Shown here in pieces: positions 46,103 through 56,088 of a DNA stretch of 64,000 nucleotides. The notes beneath the pieces are model-generated. The model was not told the DNA's origin. It saw only the letters and a program-made list of their open reading frames with translations, and did not search any database. Every line of letters starts with the position of its first letter. Within the stretch, counting starts at the first letter, position 1. The stretch is taken from NCBI RefSeq assembly GCF_007000325.2, contig NZ_CP117267.1, positions 2,733,501-2,797,500 of the forward strand, written 5' to 3'. The DNA comes from Rhizobium rhododendri (GTDB lineage: Bacteria > Pseudomonadota > Alphaproteobacteria > Rhizobiales > Rhizobiaceae). The position numbers and the translations under genes are program-made.

Positions 46103-48064
46103 ATGAAAAATATCTCGATTATTGGAAAATTCCTGTCCATCATGGCGTTGTTTGGCGTCTTTGCCATCGGGGTGGCGAGTTATGCTGCCTTCCAGATCAA
46201 GGCAACCGATACGGCCTACAGTAATCTTCTGGATCACGAGACAATTGCTGCGCTGTACTCCGCTCGCGCAAACAGAGCCCTGCAGGGCTCACGCGCTGCA
46301 ATCGGCGACTTGCTGATAGCCCGGTCGGATGAAGCCAACGCGAAGGCTTCGAAGGAATTCCAGACCCAACATGATAATTTTATCAAATACATGGATCTGG
46401 CGATCGCAGCCCTGCCTTCATACAAGGACGCGCCGTCCCTCAAGGCGGATAGCCTGGCGTTGATCGATAACACCTGCGGCAACACGGTTGCTCTCGCCAA
46501 GAAATCGACGACGGCGGACGATATTTCGGCAAGCCAGGAAGTATTCCTGAAGGAATGCCAGCCAGGTTTCGCAACCTTGTTGCCGCGTTTCACGCAAATG
46601 GTGGACACGATCTCTGCTGCAAGCAGCCAGAACAGCGACGACCTCACCGTGTCGTCCAATCACACGGCAGTTCTCACCATCGTCGGTGTTGTCGGCGGAC
46701 TTCTGGTTGTCCTTACGATTGGCTTCTTTGCAATCCGTTCGTGGCTTGTGATGCCGATCCGGGGCCTCGCCGAGACGATGGGGACGCTCGCCGGTGGCGA
46801 TCTGTCTGCGAACGTTGCCGGTACCGAGCGCCGTGACGAAGTCGGAACGATGGCTAAGGCCGTTCAGGTCTTCAAGGACAACGGTCTGCGCAGCCTCCAG
46901 CTGGAGCAGGAAGCAGCCACTGTCCGTAACACAAGCGAAGCCGAACGTGCCCGCACTGCAGAGGCGGACCAGAGGCGTGCGAGCGAGATGGCTCAGGCTA
47001 CGTCCGGTCTTGGCGAAGGCTTGCAGCATCTCTCCAGCGGCGACCTCACCTTCCAGCTCAACGAACCGTTTGCGGCTGCCTTCGAAGGCTTGCGGTCGGA
47101 CTTCAACAACACGGTCGAACGCCTCCGCGAGACACTTTCGTCCGTGAGCCAAGCAACCGGCTCGATCGACAGCGGTTCCCGCGAGCTTAGCCAGAGTGCC
47201 AACGATCTTTCCAAGCGGACCGAGCAGCAGGCTGCGGCCCTTGAAGAAACTGCAGCAGCCCTCGACCAGATCACCACCAATGTCGCGAATTCCTCCAAGC
47301 GCGCCGAAGAAGCCCGCTCGGTGGCAATCGAGGCCAACCAGTCAGCCCGTCAATCCGGAGAGGTTGTCTCCAATGCTGTCGATGCCATGCAGCGGATCGA
47401 GCAATCCTCCACCCAGATCTCAAACATCATCGGCGTCATCGACGAAATTGCCTTCCAGACAAACCTTCTCGCCCTGAATGCAGGCGTCGAGGCCGCACGT
47501 GCCGGCGAGGCCGGCAAGGGTTTTGCTGTTGTCGCGCAGGAAGTGCGTGAACTGGCTCAACGCTCAGCGCAGGCAGCAAAGGAAATCAAGGGTCTGATCC
47601 GCAATTCGGCAACCGAAGTCGAAAGCGGCGTCAAACTGGTGACCGCCACTGGCGAAGCCCTCAAGATCATCGAAGGCCAGGTCATTTCGATCAACACCCA
47701 ACTCGACGCTATCGCAACGTCCTCGCGGGAACAGTCGATCGGACTTGCCGAAGTCAACACGGCCGTCAACCAGATGGACCAGGTTACCCAGCAAAACGCG
47801 GCGATGGTCGAGGAAGCCACGGCGGCCAGCGTCTCGCTAGCAGACGAGTCCGACAAGCTTCGCCAGTTGATCAGCCAGTTCCAGCTCGGACGCAGCGCTC
47901 CATCCACGACAAGCACCAAAAGCAGAATCACCAGCCATGCTCCAACCCCGATCCACGCAGGGCAGAAGCCTGTGGCCTCCCCGGCAAGGCGCATGGTAGG
48001 CCAGGTCGCAAAAGCTTTCGGCCTCAACACCGCCGCCAAAGCCGAAAGCTGGGAAGAGTTCTGA
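46103..48064 (+). CDS. Methyl-accepting chemotaxis protein with C-terminal CheR-type pentapeptide
   Basis: 653 residues. TM1 about 8-30, periplasmic domain 31-187 (four-helix-bundle size, with C125 and C152), TM2 188-210, HAMP from 211 plus a second HAMP-like stretch near 300-350, then the signalling hairpin with tip [20 protein letters not shown] (442-461). A 50-residue linker ends in SWEEF, matching the x-W-x-x-F tether that binds CheR (and CheB) in chemoreceptors. Ligand unknown. A strong terminator follows. Confidence 0.93.
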   Translation: MKNISIIGKFLSIMALFGVFAIGVASYAAFQIKATDTAYSNLLDHETIAALYSARANRALQGSRAAIGDLLIARSDEANAKASKEFQTQHDNFIKYMDLAIAALPSYKDAPSLKADSLALIDNTCGNTVALAKKSTTADDISASQEVFLKECQPGFATLLPRFTQMVDTISAASSQNSDDLTVSSNHTAVLTIVGVVGGLLVVLTIGFFAIRSWLVMPIRGLAETMGTLAGGDLSANVAGTERRDEVGTMAKAVQVFKDNGLRSLQLEQEAATVRNTSEAERARTAEADQRRASEMAQATSGLGEGLQHLSSGDLTFQLNEPFAAAFEGLRSDFNNTVERLRETLSSVSQATGSIDSGSRELSQSANDLSKRTEQQAAALEETAAALDQITTNVANSSKRAEEARSVAIEANQSARQSGEVVSNAVDAMQRIEQSSTQISNIIGVIDEIAFQTNLLALNAGVEAARAGEAGKGFAVVAQEVRELAQRSAQAAKEIKGLIRNSATEVESGVKLVTATGEALKIIEGQVISINTQLDAIATSSREQSIGLAEVNTAVNQMDQVTQQNAAMVEEATAASVSLADESDKLRQLISQFQLGRSAPSTTSTKSRITSHAPTPIHAGQKPVASPARRMVGQVAKAFGLNTAAKAESWEEF

Positions 48065-48094
48065 GCCCAAACGTAAGAGCATGTCAGCCACTCC

Positions 48095-48131
48095 GAAGGG
48101 CCCGTATCACCGATACGGGCCCTTCGCGTTT
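48095..48131 (+). terminator. Rho-independent terminator of the first chemoreceptor gene
   Basis: GAAGGGCCCGTAT pairs with ATACGGGCCCTTC (13-bp perfect stem, 5-nt loop), followed by a GCGTTT stretch. Confidence 0.85.
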
Positions 48132-48935
48132 CATCTCTCCACCCGCGCCACCATAAAGGCGTCGTGTTACGGTGCGCAAAAGCCGCTTTGATCGCAGTCA
48201 CGGCAGCCTTGGGCTGCTTTCGTCTTGTTGGGGTGCGGGAAGATCTCTCCCTCGAGCGCGTCACTCGACGACAGCAATGCGCGGCATTCAGGTTGCAGTC
48301 GAATGCCTGCCGCCTTCAGCCAAGCCGATCCACGCGACAGTCACGACGATGGTAGAATAAATACGGACTGGTGATGAGGGCCCCAAGCCAGAAACGGCTC
48401 TGCCGGCGATGCTCGGCCGGCGGGACTGCTAGTTGGGCACCGCGGCAAATAACGACATGGCGAGCCAGAAGCCCGGGAAGGACCGAAGCGAGGTTGAGAT
48501 AGCCGAGGCGCGGCATCGCCTGCAGTTATCACCATAACGTCGAGAGACCTGGTGGTGCCGCGAGCAGTGAAGCAAGTGTCCTGCCGATGTTTGCAGGTTT
48601 AGGTTTTTCGAGCGGAACGCTCTCAGGGTGGCATCGGCAGCGGCGGTTAACCGGGCATGAGCAGGGTCAATCGGTTTCAAGCCCGGCTTTGCCTGAGGCG
48701 TGCCGCTGGTTAACTCGGTCACCCAAGCTCCGGATGCGCTTTGGCGCTGCATGTAGCGGAAGTGGGCGCAGAGCTCACCACTTGAAATGCTATTCACCCG
48801 GCTGAAGAACTTTTGATGACGGGCGAGTGTCGGCCATCTACTTCGAAGAATGCAGCACGGATCGTGCAAGGAATTGTTCCCCGATAACCTCTGGGCAAGC
48901 TCGCCCGGCCTCGATAGCCGGGCGACTGCCTGGGG
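48132..48935. other. Non-coding stretch between two chemoreceptor genes
   Basis: 804 bp with normal GC content but no frame that has a ribosome-binding site, a recognisable domain or family-like sequence. It lies between two gene 3' ends. It may be decayed coding DNA or hold an RNA; nothing specific is seen. Confidence 0.5.
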
Positions 48936-51071
48936 TTACGATGCCAGGGCGAAGGGTTGGTGGCCGTGGGAGCGTTGGGTGCGGAAGCGGCCGATCATGT
49001 TGGCGAGATTTTCCGTTTCCTGGCTCAGGCCTTGGGCTGCGGCGGTCGTTTCTTCCACCATGGCGGCGTTTTGCTGGGTGACCTTGTCCATCTGGTCCGC
49101 TGCGGCAGAAACTTCGCGGAGGCTGGAGGCCTGTTCGCGTGCGCTCGTCGCAATTTCACCCACGGTTCCGCTCATCGCGACGACCTGCTGGACGATTTCC
49201 CGAAGCGAAACGCCGGACTGGCTGACGAGATTGACACCCGTGGCCACCTGCGTCGACGAGGCGGAAATCAAAGTCTTGATCTCCTTTGCAGCGCTGGCGG
49301 AGCGTTGGGCGAGCTCGCGGACTTCCTGTGCGACGACAGCAAAGCCCTTGCCGGCCTCACCGGCGCGCGCTGCCTCGACACCGGCGTTCAGCGCAAGCAG
49401 GTTGGTCTGGAAGGCGATTTCGTCGATAACGCTGATGATATTGCCGATCTTCGACGAGGAAGCCTGGATTTCCGTCATGGCCTCGATGGCGCTTGCGACG
49501 ATCTCGCCACCCTTCTCGGCGTTGATACGGGCGGTCGCAACTGTCTTCTGTGCAAGGCTTGCACCCTCCGCAGTTCCGTTCACGCCACGCGTCACGTCTC
49601 CGAGTGCAGCAACGGTCTCCTCGAGCGAGGCTGCCTGTTGCTCTGTTCGCCGTGCGAGATCATTCGAGGCCGTGGAGATTTCGCTCAGTCCGGAGCGGAT
49701 CGTGCTGACGGCATGGATGACCGACTGGATTGCCTCTGCAAGAGATGCGACGGAGTTGTTGAAATGGTCGCGGATCGTCTCGTAGCGGGCATCCACCGCG
49801 CCGACGCGGACAGTCAGATCGCCTTGCGACAGCGCGTCGAGCCCGGCCGAAATCTGCTGGAAAGCGTGCTCCATGGAGCGTGCGTCCGACAGACGCTCGG
49901 ATTCCTGACGGAGCCTTTCGTCTTCCGCTGCAATGCGGCTGCGCTCGGCGTTTGCTTCCGCGATCAGCTTGGCGCGGCCGGTCTCCTGGAAGATTTTCAG
50001 CGATCGCGCCATGGCGCCTAGCTCGTGCTGGTATTCCGTGCCTTCGACGGCGATGGTATCGTCGCCGCGTGCCAGCCTCTCCATGGCAAGCGCCATGCTG
50101 CGCACTGCCGCAGAGATGAGGCGGCCGATGGCGTAGGAGAGAACCAACCCAACGAGAATGAGCATCGCGCTGATGACCAGCGTCTTCGTCGTGGCGGATT
50201 GCACGGTGCTTTCCACCGAGCCGTCCAGCGCCGTTTGCGAGTTGGTGATCGTTGACTGCAGGCTTTTGAAACCACTGGCAATTTTCGGAGCAAGGACATC
50301 GAGCTCGCTTTGCCGGATCGCGTTGCTTGCGAGCAGTACATCCTTCACGTCGCCGAGACGGGCGGTGTAGTTTTGCATAAGGCGGGCTGCCCCGGCGATG
50401 CGCTTTTGCTGCAATTCGTTGGGCGCGATTTTTCCGAGCGCCGTATTGCGGTCGACCGCCTCCTTCAGCGCAGCCTGTGCACTTTCATAGGCCTGGAGAT
50501 CGTCGGCGTGGACGAAGCGTTCGGAGAAATAGAGGCTTCGGTTGAATGCCTCCAGAGCGTCGCCCGCCAGATGAAGGGTGCTGACGTCACCCTGTCTCCA
50601 CGCGCTGCGCATCACGTCGTTCAGCGCTATGCTCGTCCATGGTCCGAACTGGGTGACTTTGCCGATCAGCGCGTCTCGCTTGGTGTGGAGTGCGACGATC
50701 TTTTCGAAGGCCTGGCTGTAGGTGCCGATCTCCGCGCGGATCTCGACCATCTGCTGCTGCAGTTCCTGGTTGCCGGACAGACGCGGGTCGTCAAGCGAAA
50801 ATGCCTTCACGCCTTCCTTGAAAGACTGGACGACGTCGGCGCTGGGATTAGTACGGAAGCTTTCTGCGGCCAGCTGGATTTCGTGCAGCCTGTTGCTGTA
50901 GTCCGAGACCGCGACGCTCTGTCCGGCGGTGGCGCGGTAGGAAGTGAACATCGAAGCGAGACCGCTCATGCCGTTGATCGCGCTCAGCGACAATACGCTC
51001 ATCAGCAGGATAAGAGGCAGGAAGCCAACGGTAATTTGGGTCCGGATACCCAATTTTTTCCAGATTTTCAT
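48936..51071 (-). CDS. Methyl-accepting chemotaxis protein coupled to a binding protein
   Basis: 711 residues. TM1 about 12-33, a long all-helical periplasmic domain 34-295 (size of helical bimodular sensor domains), TM2 296-316, HAMP, coiled coil, and the conserved signalling tip ([20 protein letters not shown]). It ends FALAS without a CheR pentapeptide. AAGGA lies 8 nt before the ATG. It starts 20 nt after the stop of a periplasmic sugar-binding protein gene, so the pair forms an operon and the receptor probably senses the loaded binding protein. Confidence 0.93.
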   Translation of the reverse strand: MKIWKKLGIRTQITVGFLPLILLMSVLSLSAINGMSGLASMFTSYRATAGQSVAVSDYSNRLHEIQLAAESFRTNPSADVVQSFKEGVKAFSLDDPRLSGNQELQQQMVEIRAEIGTYSQAFEKIVALHTKRDALIGKVTQFGPWTSIALNDVMRSAWRQGDVSTLHLAGDALEAFNRSLYFSERFVHADDLQAYESAQAALKEAVDRNTALGKIAPNELQQKRIAGAARLMQNYTARLGDVKDVLLASNAIRQSELDVLAPKIASGFKSLQSTITNSQTALDGSVESTVQSATTKTLVISAMLILVGLVLSYAIGRLISAAVRSMALAMERLARGDDTIAVEGTEYQHELGAMARSLKIFQETGRAKLIAEANAERSRIAAEDERLRQESERLSDARSMEHAFQQISAGLDALSQGDLTVRVGAVDARYETIRDHFNNSVASLAEAIQSVIHAVSTIRSGLSEISTASNDLARRTEQQAASLEETVAALGDVTRGVNGTAEGASLAQKTVATARINAEKGGEIVASAIEAMTEIQASSSKIGNIISVIDEIAFQTNLLALNAGVEAARAGEAGKGFAVVAQEVRELAQRSASAAKEIKTLISASSTQVATGVNLVSQSGVSLREIVQQVVAMSGTVGEIATSAREQASSLREVSAAADQMDKVTQQNAAMVEETTAAAQGLSQETENLANMIGRFRTQRSHGHQPFALAS

Positions 51072-51091
51072 GTGATTGATCCTTGGCTCTC

Positions 51092-52021
51092 TTACTGGCT
51101 CTTAGGCAGATATTTGGCGACGTTGTCGGCGGTCACGAGTTCGAACGGGATGTAGATTGTCTTCGGCACGCTCTCGCCCTTTATCAGTTTCAGCGCCGCG
51201 TCCACCGATCCTGAACCCTGCCCTGCCGCGTTTTGCAGGATCGTAACGTCCAGATCACCGCGCACGATGGCGGCCAGTGCGTCATCGGTGGCATCGACCC
51301 CGGCGACCACCACTTTGTTCATCGGCACGTTGGCCTTCTTCAAGGCCTTGATTGCTCCCAGAGCCATCTCGTCGTTGTTCGCAATCACCGCATCGAACTT
51401 GACGCCGGCAGTCAGCCATTCCTGCATTTGAAATTCGGCAAGCTGCGGCGACCAGTTTGCGGCCTGCCGCTCGACGACATGGATCTGCTTGCAGTCATCC
51501 GTCGCCAGCACTTCGGCAACATCTTCCGTCCGCTTGCGAGCAGCCGCATGGAACAGCTCCCCCATCAGGATGACCACATTGCCCTTGCCATGCAGTTGCC
51601 GGCACACTTCCTTTGTCTGGAGCGTGCCGGAATCTTTCTCGTCCGAGGCGACGAGGGTCTGCTTCTCCGGGAGTTCGGCGAGGTTGGCTGGCTCGTTGTT
51701 GACGTAGACCAGCGGAATTTTTGCATCGCTGGCGATCTTGGAAAGTTCGGCACCCATGTCACCGTCAGCGGGACCGACGATCAACGCGTCGACCTTGTCC
51801 GCGACGAATTTTTTGACGGTTTCCATCTGCTTTGCGGCATCGCCACCGGCGCTTTCCATCGTGATCTTGACCCCGGGGATCTTTGCACCGTGATCGGTGA
51901 TGCCGGCGGCAAGCGCAGTCTGGAACTTGTCCATATTGGCCATGGAGACACCGATGGTCTCAGCCGAGGCGGCACTGGAATAGAGACAAGCTATAGTTAG
52001 GATGAGGCGAATTTTACACAT
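51092..52021 (-). CDS. Periplasmic sugar-binding protein (type I, RbsB-like), no transporter nearby
   Basis: 309 residues. Signal peptide [20 protein letters not shown] then [20 protein letters not shown]. Residues expected around the sugar in RbsB-type proteins are present: ARKRTEDV (Arg), [10 protein letters not shown] (Asn), [10 protein letters not shown] (Asp) and TILQNAAGQ (Gln). Such proteins normally serve an ABC transporter, but no permease or ATPase gene is adjacent; the only partner is the chemoreceptor 20 nt downstream. An upstream in-frame ATG (52054) would spoil the signal peptide. Confidence 0.9.
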   Translation of the reverse strand: MCKIRLILTIACLYSSAASAETIGVSMANMDKFQTALAAGITDHGAKIPGVKITMESAGGDAAKQMETVKKFVADKVDALIVGPADGDMGAELSKIASDAKIPLVYVNNEPANLAELPEKQTLVASDEKDSGTLQTKEVCRQLHGKGNVVILMGELFHAAARKRTEDVAEVLATDDCKQIHVVERQAANWSPQLAEFQMQEWLTAGVKFDAVIANNDEMALGAIKALKKANVPMNKVVVAGVDATDDALAAIVRGDLDVTILQNAAGQGSGSVDAALKLIKGESVPKTIYIPFELVTADNVAKYLPKSQ

Positions 52022-52449
52022 GTGAATCACCAGTTGCGACGTTCTTTTCCGCACACTGGTTCAAATTATTTAAGTAAATGTTGATTTCAATTTTTAACGA
52101 ACTTGAAACTTATGTTATAAAAATAACAAACGACTTCGTGGTTGTAGTTTCATGATAAAAGTCAATTTTTGAAGAGAATTATTACCATGAAGAATTATAA
52201 AAATTACAAATTATACGCCTCCATAGATTCATTACTGAATACATAAAGACGGATACTAACTATCTCTTACAGTAAGCATCAGGAAAGGCGTCAAATCATC
52301 TGCAAAATTTGGGGCGCCTTCGTGTTTCGGCGCCTATATCTACAACAAAAGAGATCCGGCGCATAACGCAGACCGGATTGCGGCGCTCACACCAGGCTGC
52401 CGCATTCCACTCCTGAAACGGTATAGTCTGCGGCAGGCACCCGGGGCGA
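52022..52449. promoter_or_regulatory. AT-rich promoter region of the binding-protein/chemoreceptor operon
   Basis: 428 bp, AT-rich next to the binding-protein start and without a gene. It also contains the 3' flank of poxB; GGCGCC occurs twice near 52313-52334 and could form a small hairpin. No operator recognised. Confidence 0.45.
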
Positions 52450-54171
52450 TCATCGTTTGAGGTTGGCCTTGGCGAGGTCCACGAGCTGGTTCGCTCTTCC
52501 GTCCAGCACGGCTGCCATCATGAAGAGACCAAAATTGAAGGCCTCGCCGAACGTCGTCTTCGGTGGCATCACAAGCTCCTGCCGGGCGCTGACCACGTCG
52601 ACGAGCACCGGACCGTCATGGGCCAGCGCCTCCCGCAACGCTGCTTCGAGATCCAGCGGCCTCTCCACCCGGATACCCTTTATGCCCATGGCTTCAGCCA
52701 TCGCCGCAAAGTTGGGGTTCTTGAGGTCACAGCCTACATCGAGGAACCCGCCCGCCTTCATTTCCATCTCGACAAAGCCGAGCGTACCGTTGTTGAGGAC
52801 GATGACTTTGACAGGCAGCTGCATCTGGGTAAGGGTGATGAAGTCGCCCATCATCATGGTGAAGCCGCCATCCCCCGACATCGAGATGACCTGGCGTTCT
52901 GGGAAAGCTGACTGGGCACCGATGGAATGCAGCAGGGCGTTTGCCATCGAGCCGTGGTTGAAGGAGCCGACCAGCCGGCGCTTGCCGTTCATCTTGAGAT
53001 AGCGAGCCGTCCAGGCAATCGGGGTTCCCACGTCGCAGGTGAAAATGGCGTCTTCAGCCGCCAGTTCGCTGACCAACCGCGTCAGATATTGCGGATGGAT
53101 TGTGCCGCTTTCCGGATCTGGCACCGCCAGCGCATCGAGCTCCTTGCGCGCCTTCGCGTAGTGGGCAAGCGCATTGTCGAGAAAGCGGCGGTCGGTCTTT
53201 TCCGTCAGATGGGGCATCAGCAGCCTCAAGGTCGACGCGACATCGCCCAGTATGCCGACATCCAGCCTGCAGCGGTTGCCCAGCGCTTCCGGCCGGACAT
53301 CGACCTGCGCGATCAGCGCCTTTTCGGGATAGAACTGACGGTAGGGGAAATCGGTGCCGAGCAGAAGCAATGCATCGCACTCCTTCATCGCAGCGTAGCC
53401 CGAGGAGAAGCCGACGAGGCCGGTCATGCCGACATCGTAGGGGTTGTCATACTCCAGATATTCCTTGCCCCGGAGCGAGTGGATGATCGGAGCTTTCAGC
53501 CGGGCTGCAAGCTCGACGACCTCGTCATGCAGCCCGGCGCACCCCGCGCCGCACATCAAAGCCACCTTTTTCGAGGAATTCAGGATTTCCACGAGCTTGG
53601 CGACCTCCGACGCGTCGGGGATCACCTTCGGCATCTTCGGCGTGAGCCACGCCGGCACGACTGCCTTGGTCTGCTTCAGGGCGACGTCCCCCGGAATGAC
53701 GACGACTGCCACGCCTTTCCTGCCAACCGCCACCCTCATCGCCCGGGCAAGGATCTGCGGAAGCTGGTCGGGATTCGATACCAGCTCAACATAGTGGCTG
53801 CATTCCTTGAACAGATGCTCGGGATGCGTTGCCTGGAAGTAATCGATACCGATTTCCGAGCTCGGGATATGCGCTGCAATTGCGAGCACCGGCACCCCGC
53901 TGCGGTGGCAGTCGAAAAGGCCGTTTATGAGGTGCAAGTTGCCGGGGCCGCAGCTGCCTGCGCAAACGGCGAGTTCGCCGGTCAGATGCGCCTCGGCACC
54001 GGCTGCGAATGCAGCACCTTCCTCATGACGGACGTGCACCCAGTCGATCGTCTTCAGGCGCCTGAGAGAATCGGTAAAGCCGTTCAGGGAATCGCCGACA
54101 ACGCCGTAGATGCGCTTCACCCCCTGCTGCTGGAGGGCCTCTGCGATGTAATCGGCCACCGTTCTTGACAT
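52450..54171 (-). CDS. poxB: Pyruvate dehydrogenase (quinone) / pyruvate oxidase PoxB
   Basis: 573 residues, against 572 for E. coli PoxB. ThDP- and FAD-dependent peripheral membrane enzyme that turns pyruvate into acetate and CO2 and passes electrons to ubiquinone. The catalytic Glu E50 lies in [16 protein letters not shown]; the ThDP fold shows [15 protein letters not shown]. The C-terminal segment ([20 protein letters not shown]) keeps the lipid-activated membrane-binding tail. It begins 147 bp after the MocR gene in the same direction, so shared control is possible. Confidence 0.92.
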   Translation of the reverse strand: MSRTVADYIAEALQQQGVKRIYGVVGDSLNGFTDSLRRLKTIDWVHVRHEEGAAFAAGAEAHLTGELAVCAGSCGPGNLHLINGLFDCHRSGVPVLAIAAHIPSSEIGIDYFQATHPEHLFKECSHYVELVSNPDQLPQILARAMRVAVGRKGVAVVVIPGDVALKQTKAVVPAWLTPKMPKVIPDASEVAKLVEILNSSKKVALMCGAGCAGLHDEVVELAARLKAPIIHSLRGKEYLEYDNPYDVGMTGLVGFSSGYAAMKECDALLLLGTDFPYRQFYPEKALIAQVDVRPEALGNRCRLDVGILGDVASTLRLLMPHLTEKTDRRFLDNALAHYAKARKELDALAVPDPESGTIHPQYLTRLVSELAAEDAIFTCDVGTPIAWTARYLKMNGKRRLVGSFNHGSMANALLHSIGAQSAFPERQVISMSGDGGFTMMMGDFITLTQMQLPVKVIVLNNGTLGFVEMEMKAGGFLDVGCDLKNPNFAAMAEAMGIKGIRVERPLDLEAALREALAHDGPVLVDVVSARQELVMPPKTTFGEAFNFGLFMMAAVLDGRANQLVDLAKANLKR

Positions 54172-54318
54172 CGAACTCTCCTGTCTGGTTTCAAAATAAC
54201 CTAGGCGGGTTCCGCTGGACGGCAAGGCAGCTCGCACGCGCGTAAAACGCATATCGGGGATGCATTATAGCCAGGAACCCCAAGCTCAGGCTTGCCCGGG
54301 CTGCGGCCGGCAAGTCGG

Positions 54319-55722
54319 TCAGAAGAAAGCGCCGGCCGTTTGGGGCGAGCCTTCGAGCGCATGCCCCATGAATTCCAGCGCGCCTTTCAGCGTATCGCGA
54401 CGGATCGGGCCGCCGAGGCAGACGCGAACGGCTTCCTCGGCCGGACCGTCGACGGTGAATGCATCGCTGGCAACGACGCCGATGCCGGACGAGCGCATAT
54501 GTGTCCCGAACGTCGAACGTGTCCATCCCCCGATGAGCGGAAGCCATATGTTGAAACTGATGGGATCGCTCTTGTAGCTCCCAGGCGGCAGGAGTTCCGC
54601 GACAAGCGCCTGGCGGGCTGCGGCCTCGCTGCGGATGAAGCGAAGGATGCTGTCGGCTGTCCCGTCCTCGATCCAGCGTGTGGCAAGGGCGGCAGACAAC
54701 GGCGACGCCATGACGCTTGCGGCACGCATGGCACTGGCGAAGGGCCAGGCAGCCTTGGTATCGGGCACGACGACATAGGCAAGACGAAGGCCGGCGCCGA
54801 TGCACTTTGCCAATCCGCCGATATGCCATGTGAGATCCGGCGCCATGGCGGCAAGGGGTGCCGGACTGTGCAGGGGAATGAACCCGTAGGCATCGTCCTC
54901 GACGATCGGGACATGGTATTTGCGAGCAACCGCGCAGATTTCCTCCCGACGCTTCTCGGGGATGGTCAGCGTCATCGGATTTTGCAGCGTGGGATTGAGA
55001 TACAGCGCCTTCGGCTTGCCGGTCTTGCAGACCTCAGCGAATGCGGCAGGAATAATGCCCAGCTCGTCCATTGGCAGGCCGACCAGATTGAGGCGCAGCT
55101 GGGCTGCGATCGAACGCATGCCGGGATAGGTGATGTTTTCCGAAAGCACCGTTTCGCCCGACTTGGCGAGAAGCCCGAAAATCGCCAGAAGAGCCGGATG
55201 TGCTCCGGGCGTTACGAAGATTCGCTCCTGGGACGGCACAAGACCGCGCCGACTAAGCCAAGACGCCGCCGCTTCCTTGTCGATCCCGGCACCTCCGAAA
55301 CCTTGATAGCGCAACAGCGGGATCAGGTTGGTGGCAACAGCGGAAAGCCCTTCCTGCATGCGGGCGAGAAGAGCCGGATCTTCCGGCTCCGGCGGCATGT
55401 TCATCGAGAAATCGACGACGGATGTGCGCCGGCTATCGAGCGCGGCATCGGCGATGAACCCGCGCCGTTCTTTTTCCCGTCCACCCGTCACAAAGGTCCC
55501 GCGTCCCACATGGGTTGTGACAAGACCGCGCTTCTGCGCCTCGACATAACCGCGCGCCACCGTCGTGAAATCCATGGAAAGCTGTTTTGCGAGTTCGCGT
55601 TGCGGCGGCAGCCTGTCGCCGACCAGAAGCTTGCCGCTCCTCAGATCCATTTCGATGACGTCGGCGATCACCATATAGCGGGGACCGTTGCTGCGGGAGA
55701 GATCTGGAAGCCAGGTTTTCAT
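54319..55722 (-). CDS. MocR/GabR-type regulator (GntR winged helix plus aminotransferase-like domain)
   Basis: 467 residues. GntR-type winged helix at 10-80 (GDRLPPQRELAKQLSMDFTT), linker, then a fold-type I aminotransferase domain with the PLP-binding Lys K306 (GGLAKCIGAGLRLAY), D277 (EDDAYG) and N248 (PTLQNPMT). These proteins sense amines or amino acids through PLP and bind direct repeats. It is divergent from the nitrilase operon, and repeats of ATTGACTGCA fill the gap, so it likely regulates that operon, itself, or poxB. Confidence 0.92.
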   Translation of the reverse strand: MKTWLPDLSRSNGPRYMVIADVIEMDLRSGKLLVGDRLPPQRELAKQLSMDFTTVARGYVEAQKRGLVTTHVGRGTFVTGGREKERRGFIADAALDSRRTSVVDFSMNMPPEPEDPALLARMQEGLSAVATNLIPLLRYQGFGGAGIDKEAAASWLSRRGLVPSQERIFVTPGAHPALLAIFGLLAKSGETVLSENITYPGMRSIAAQLRLNLVGLPMDELGIIPAAFAEVCKTGKPKALYLNPTLQNPMTLTIPEKRREEICAVARKYHVPIVEDDAYGFIPLHSPAPLAAMAPDLTWHIGGLAKCIGAGLRLAYVVVPDTKAAWPFASAMRAASVMASPLSAALATRWIEDGTADSILRFIRSEAAARQALVAELLPPGSYKSDPISFNIWLPLIGGWTRSTFGTHMRSSGIGVVASDAFTVDGPAEEAVRVCLGGPIRRDTLKGALEFMGHALEGSPQTAGAFF

Positions 55723-55743
55723 GGATGCTCGTCGTATTGCATG

Positions 55744-55982
55744 ATTGACTGCAGATTGTTGCTTTCCCTATCCGCCGTGTCAACCACACCAGCCACGTAA
55801 AAATGTAATTATATCGCACGTAGCCCCTTCCAGTCTCGCGCCCGCGACGCCTCAAGCTTTTAGTGACTGTATATTGACTGCACCAAAAGTAGTTCGATAA
55901 GCACGGATTTTTGGCAGACGATTGCCTTGGATATGACGAGGCAATCGCTCGGATTGACAAGTTGACTGGTTTATTGACTGCA
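55744..55982. repeat. ATTGACTGCA repeats between mocR and the nitrilase operon
   Basis: Exact ATTGACTGCA at 55744-55753, 55873-55882 and 55973-55982, all in the same orientation. Partial copies are GTGACTGTA at 55863 (11 bp before the second copy), GTTGACTGG at 55961 (12 bp before the third) and ATTGACAAG at 55953. Pairs one helical turn apart are what MocR-type dimers recognise. Confidence 0.65.
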
Positions 55983-56021
55983 ATTTTGGCCCTTTTGAAC
56001 GTATATTAGGCATAAAGCGTA

Positions 56022-56038
56022 CTGGCACGTCCTTTGCA
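56022..56038 (+). promoter_or_regulatory. Sigma-54 promoter of the nitrilase operon
   Basis: CTGGCACG-N4-TTGCA: the -24 GG (56024-56025) and -12 GC (56036-56037) are 12 bp apart, an exact match to the RpoN consensus. The predicted start is near 56049, 40 nt before the first ATG. It demands an enhancer-binding activator such as NtrC. Confidence 0.88.
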
Positions 56039-56088
56039 AATGAAAGATGGCGCCCATCGCAGGGCCGACGTCAAAACAGGAGCCAAAC

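Noticed and set aside
48429..48869. 146-codon minus-strand frame in the gap between chemoreceptors
   Set aside because: No ribosome-binding site, atypical residue composition and no recognisable domain.
54292..55800. 502-codon plus-strand frame opposite the MocR gene
   Set aside because: Antisense to a complete PLP-domain regulator.
55744..55982. TTGACT repeats as ordinary sigma-70 -35 boxes
   Set aside because: Possible for one copy, but three identical 10-mers with helical-turn partners next to a MocR gene fit an operator array better; kept only as an alternative.
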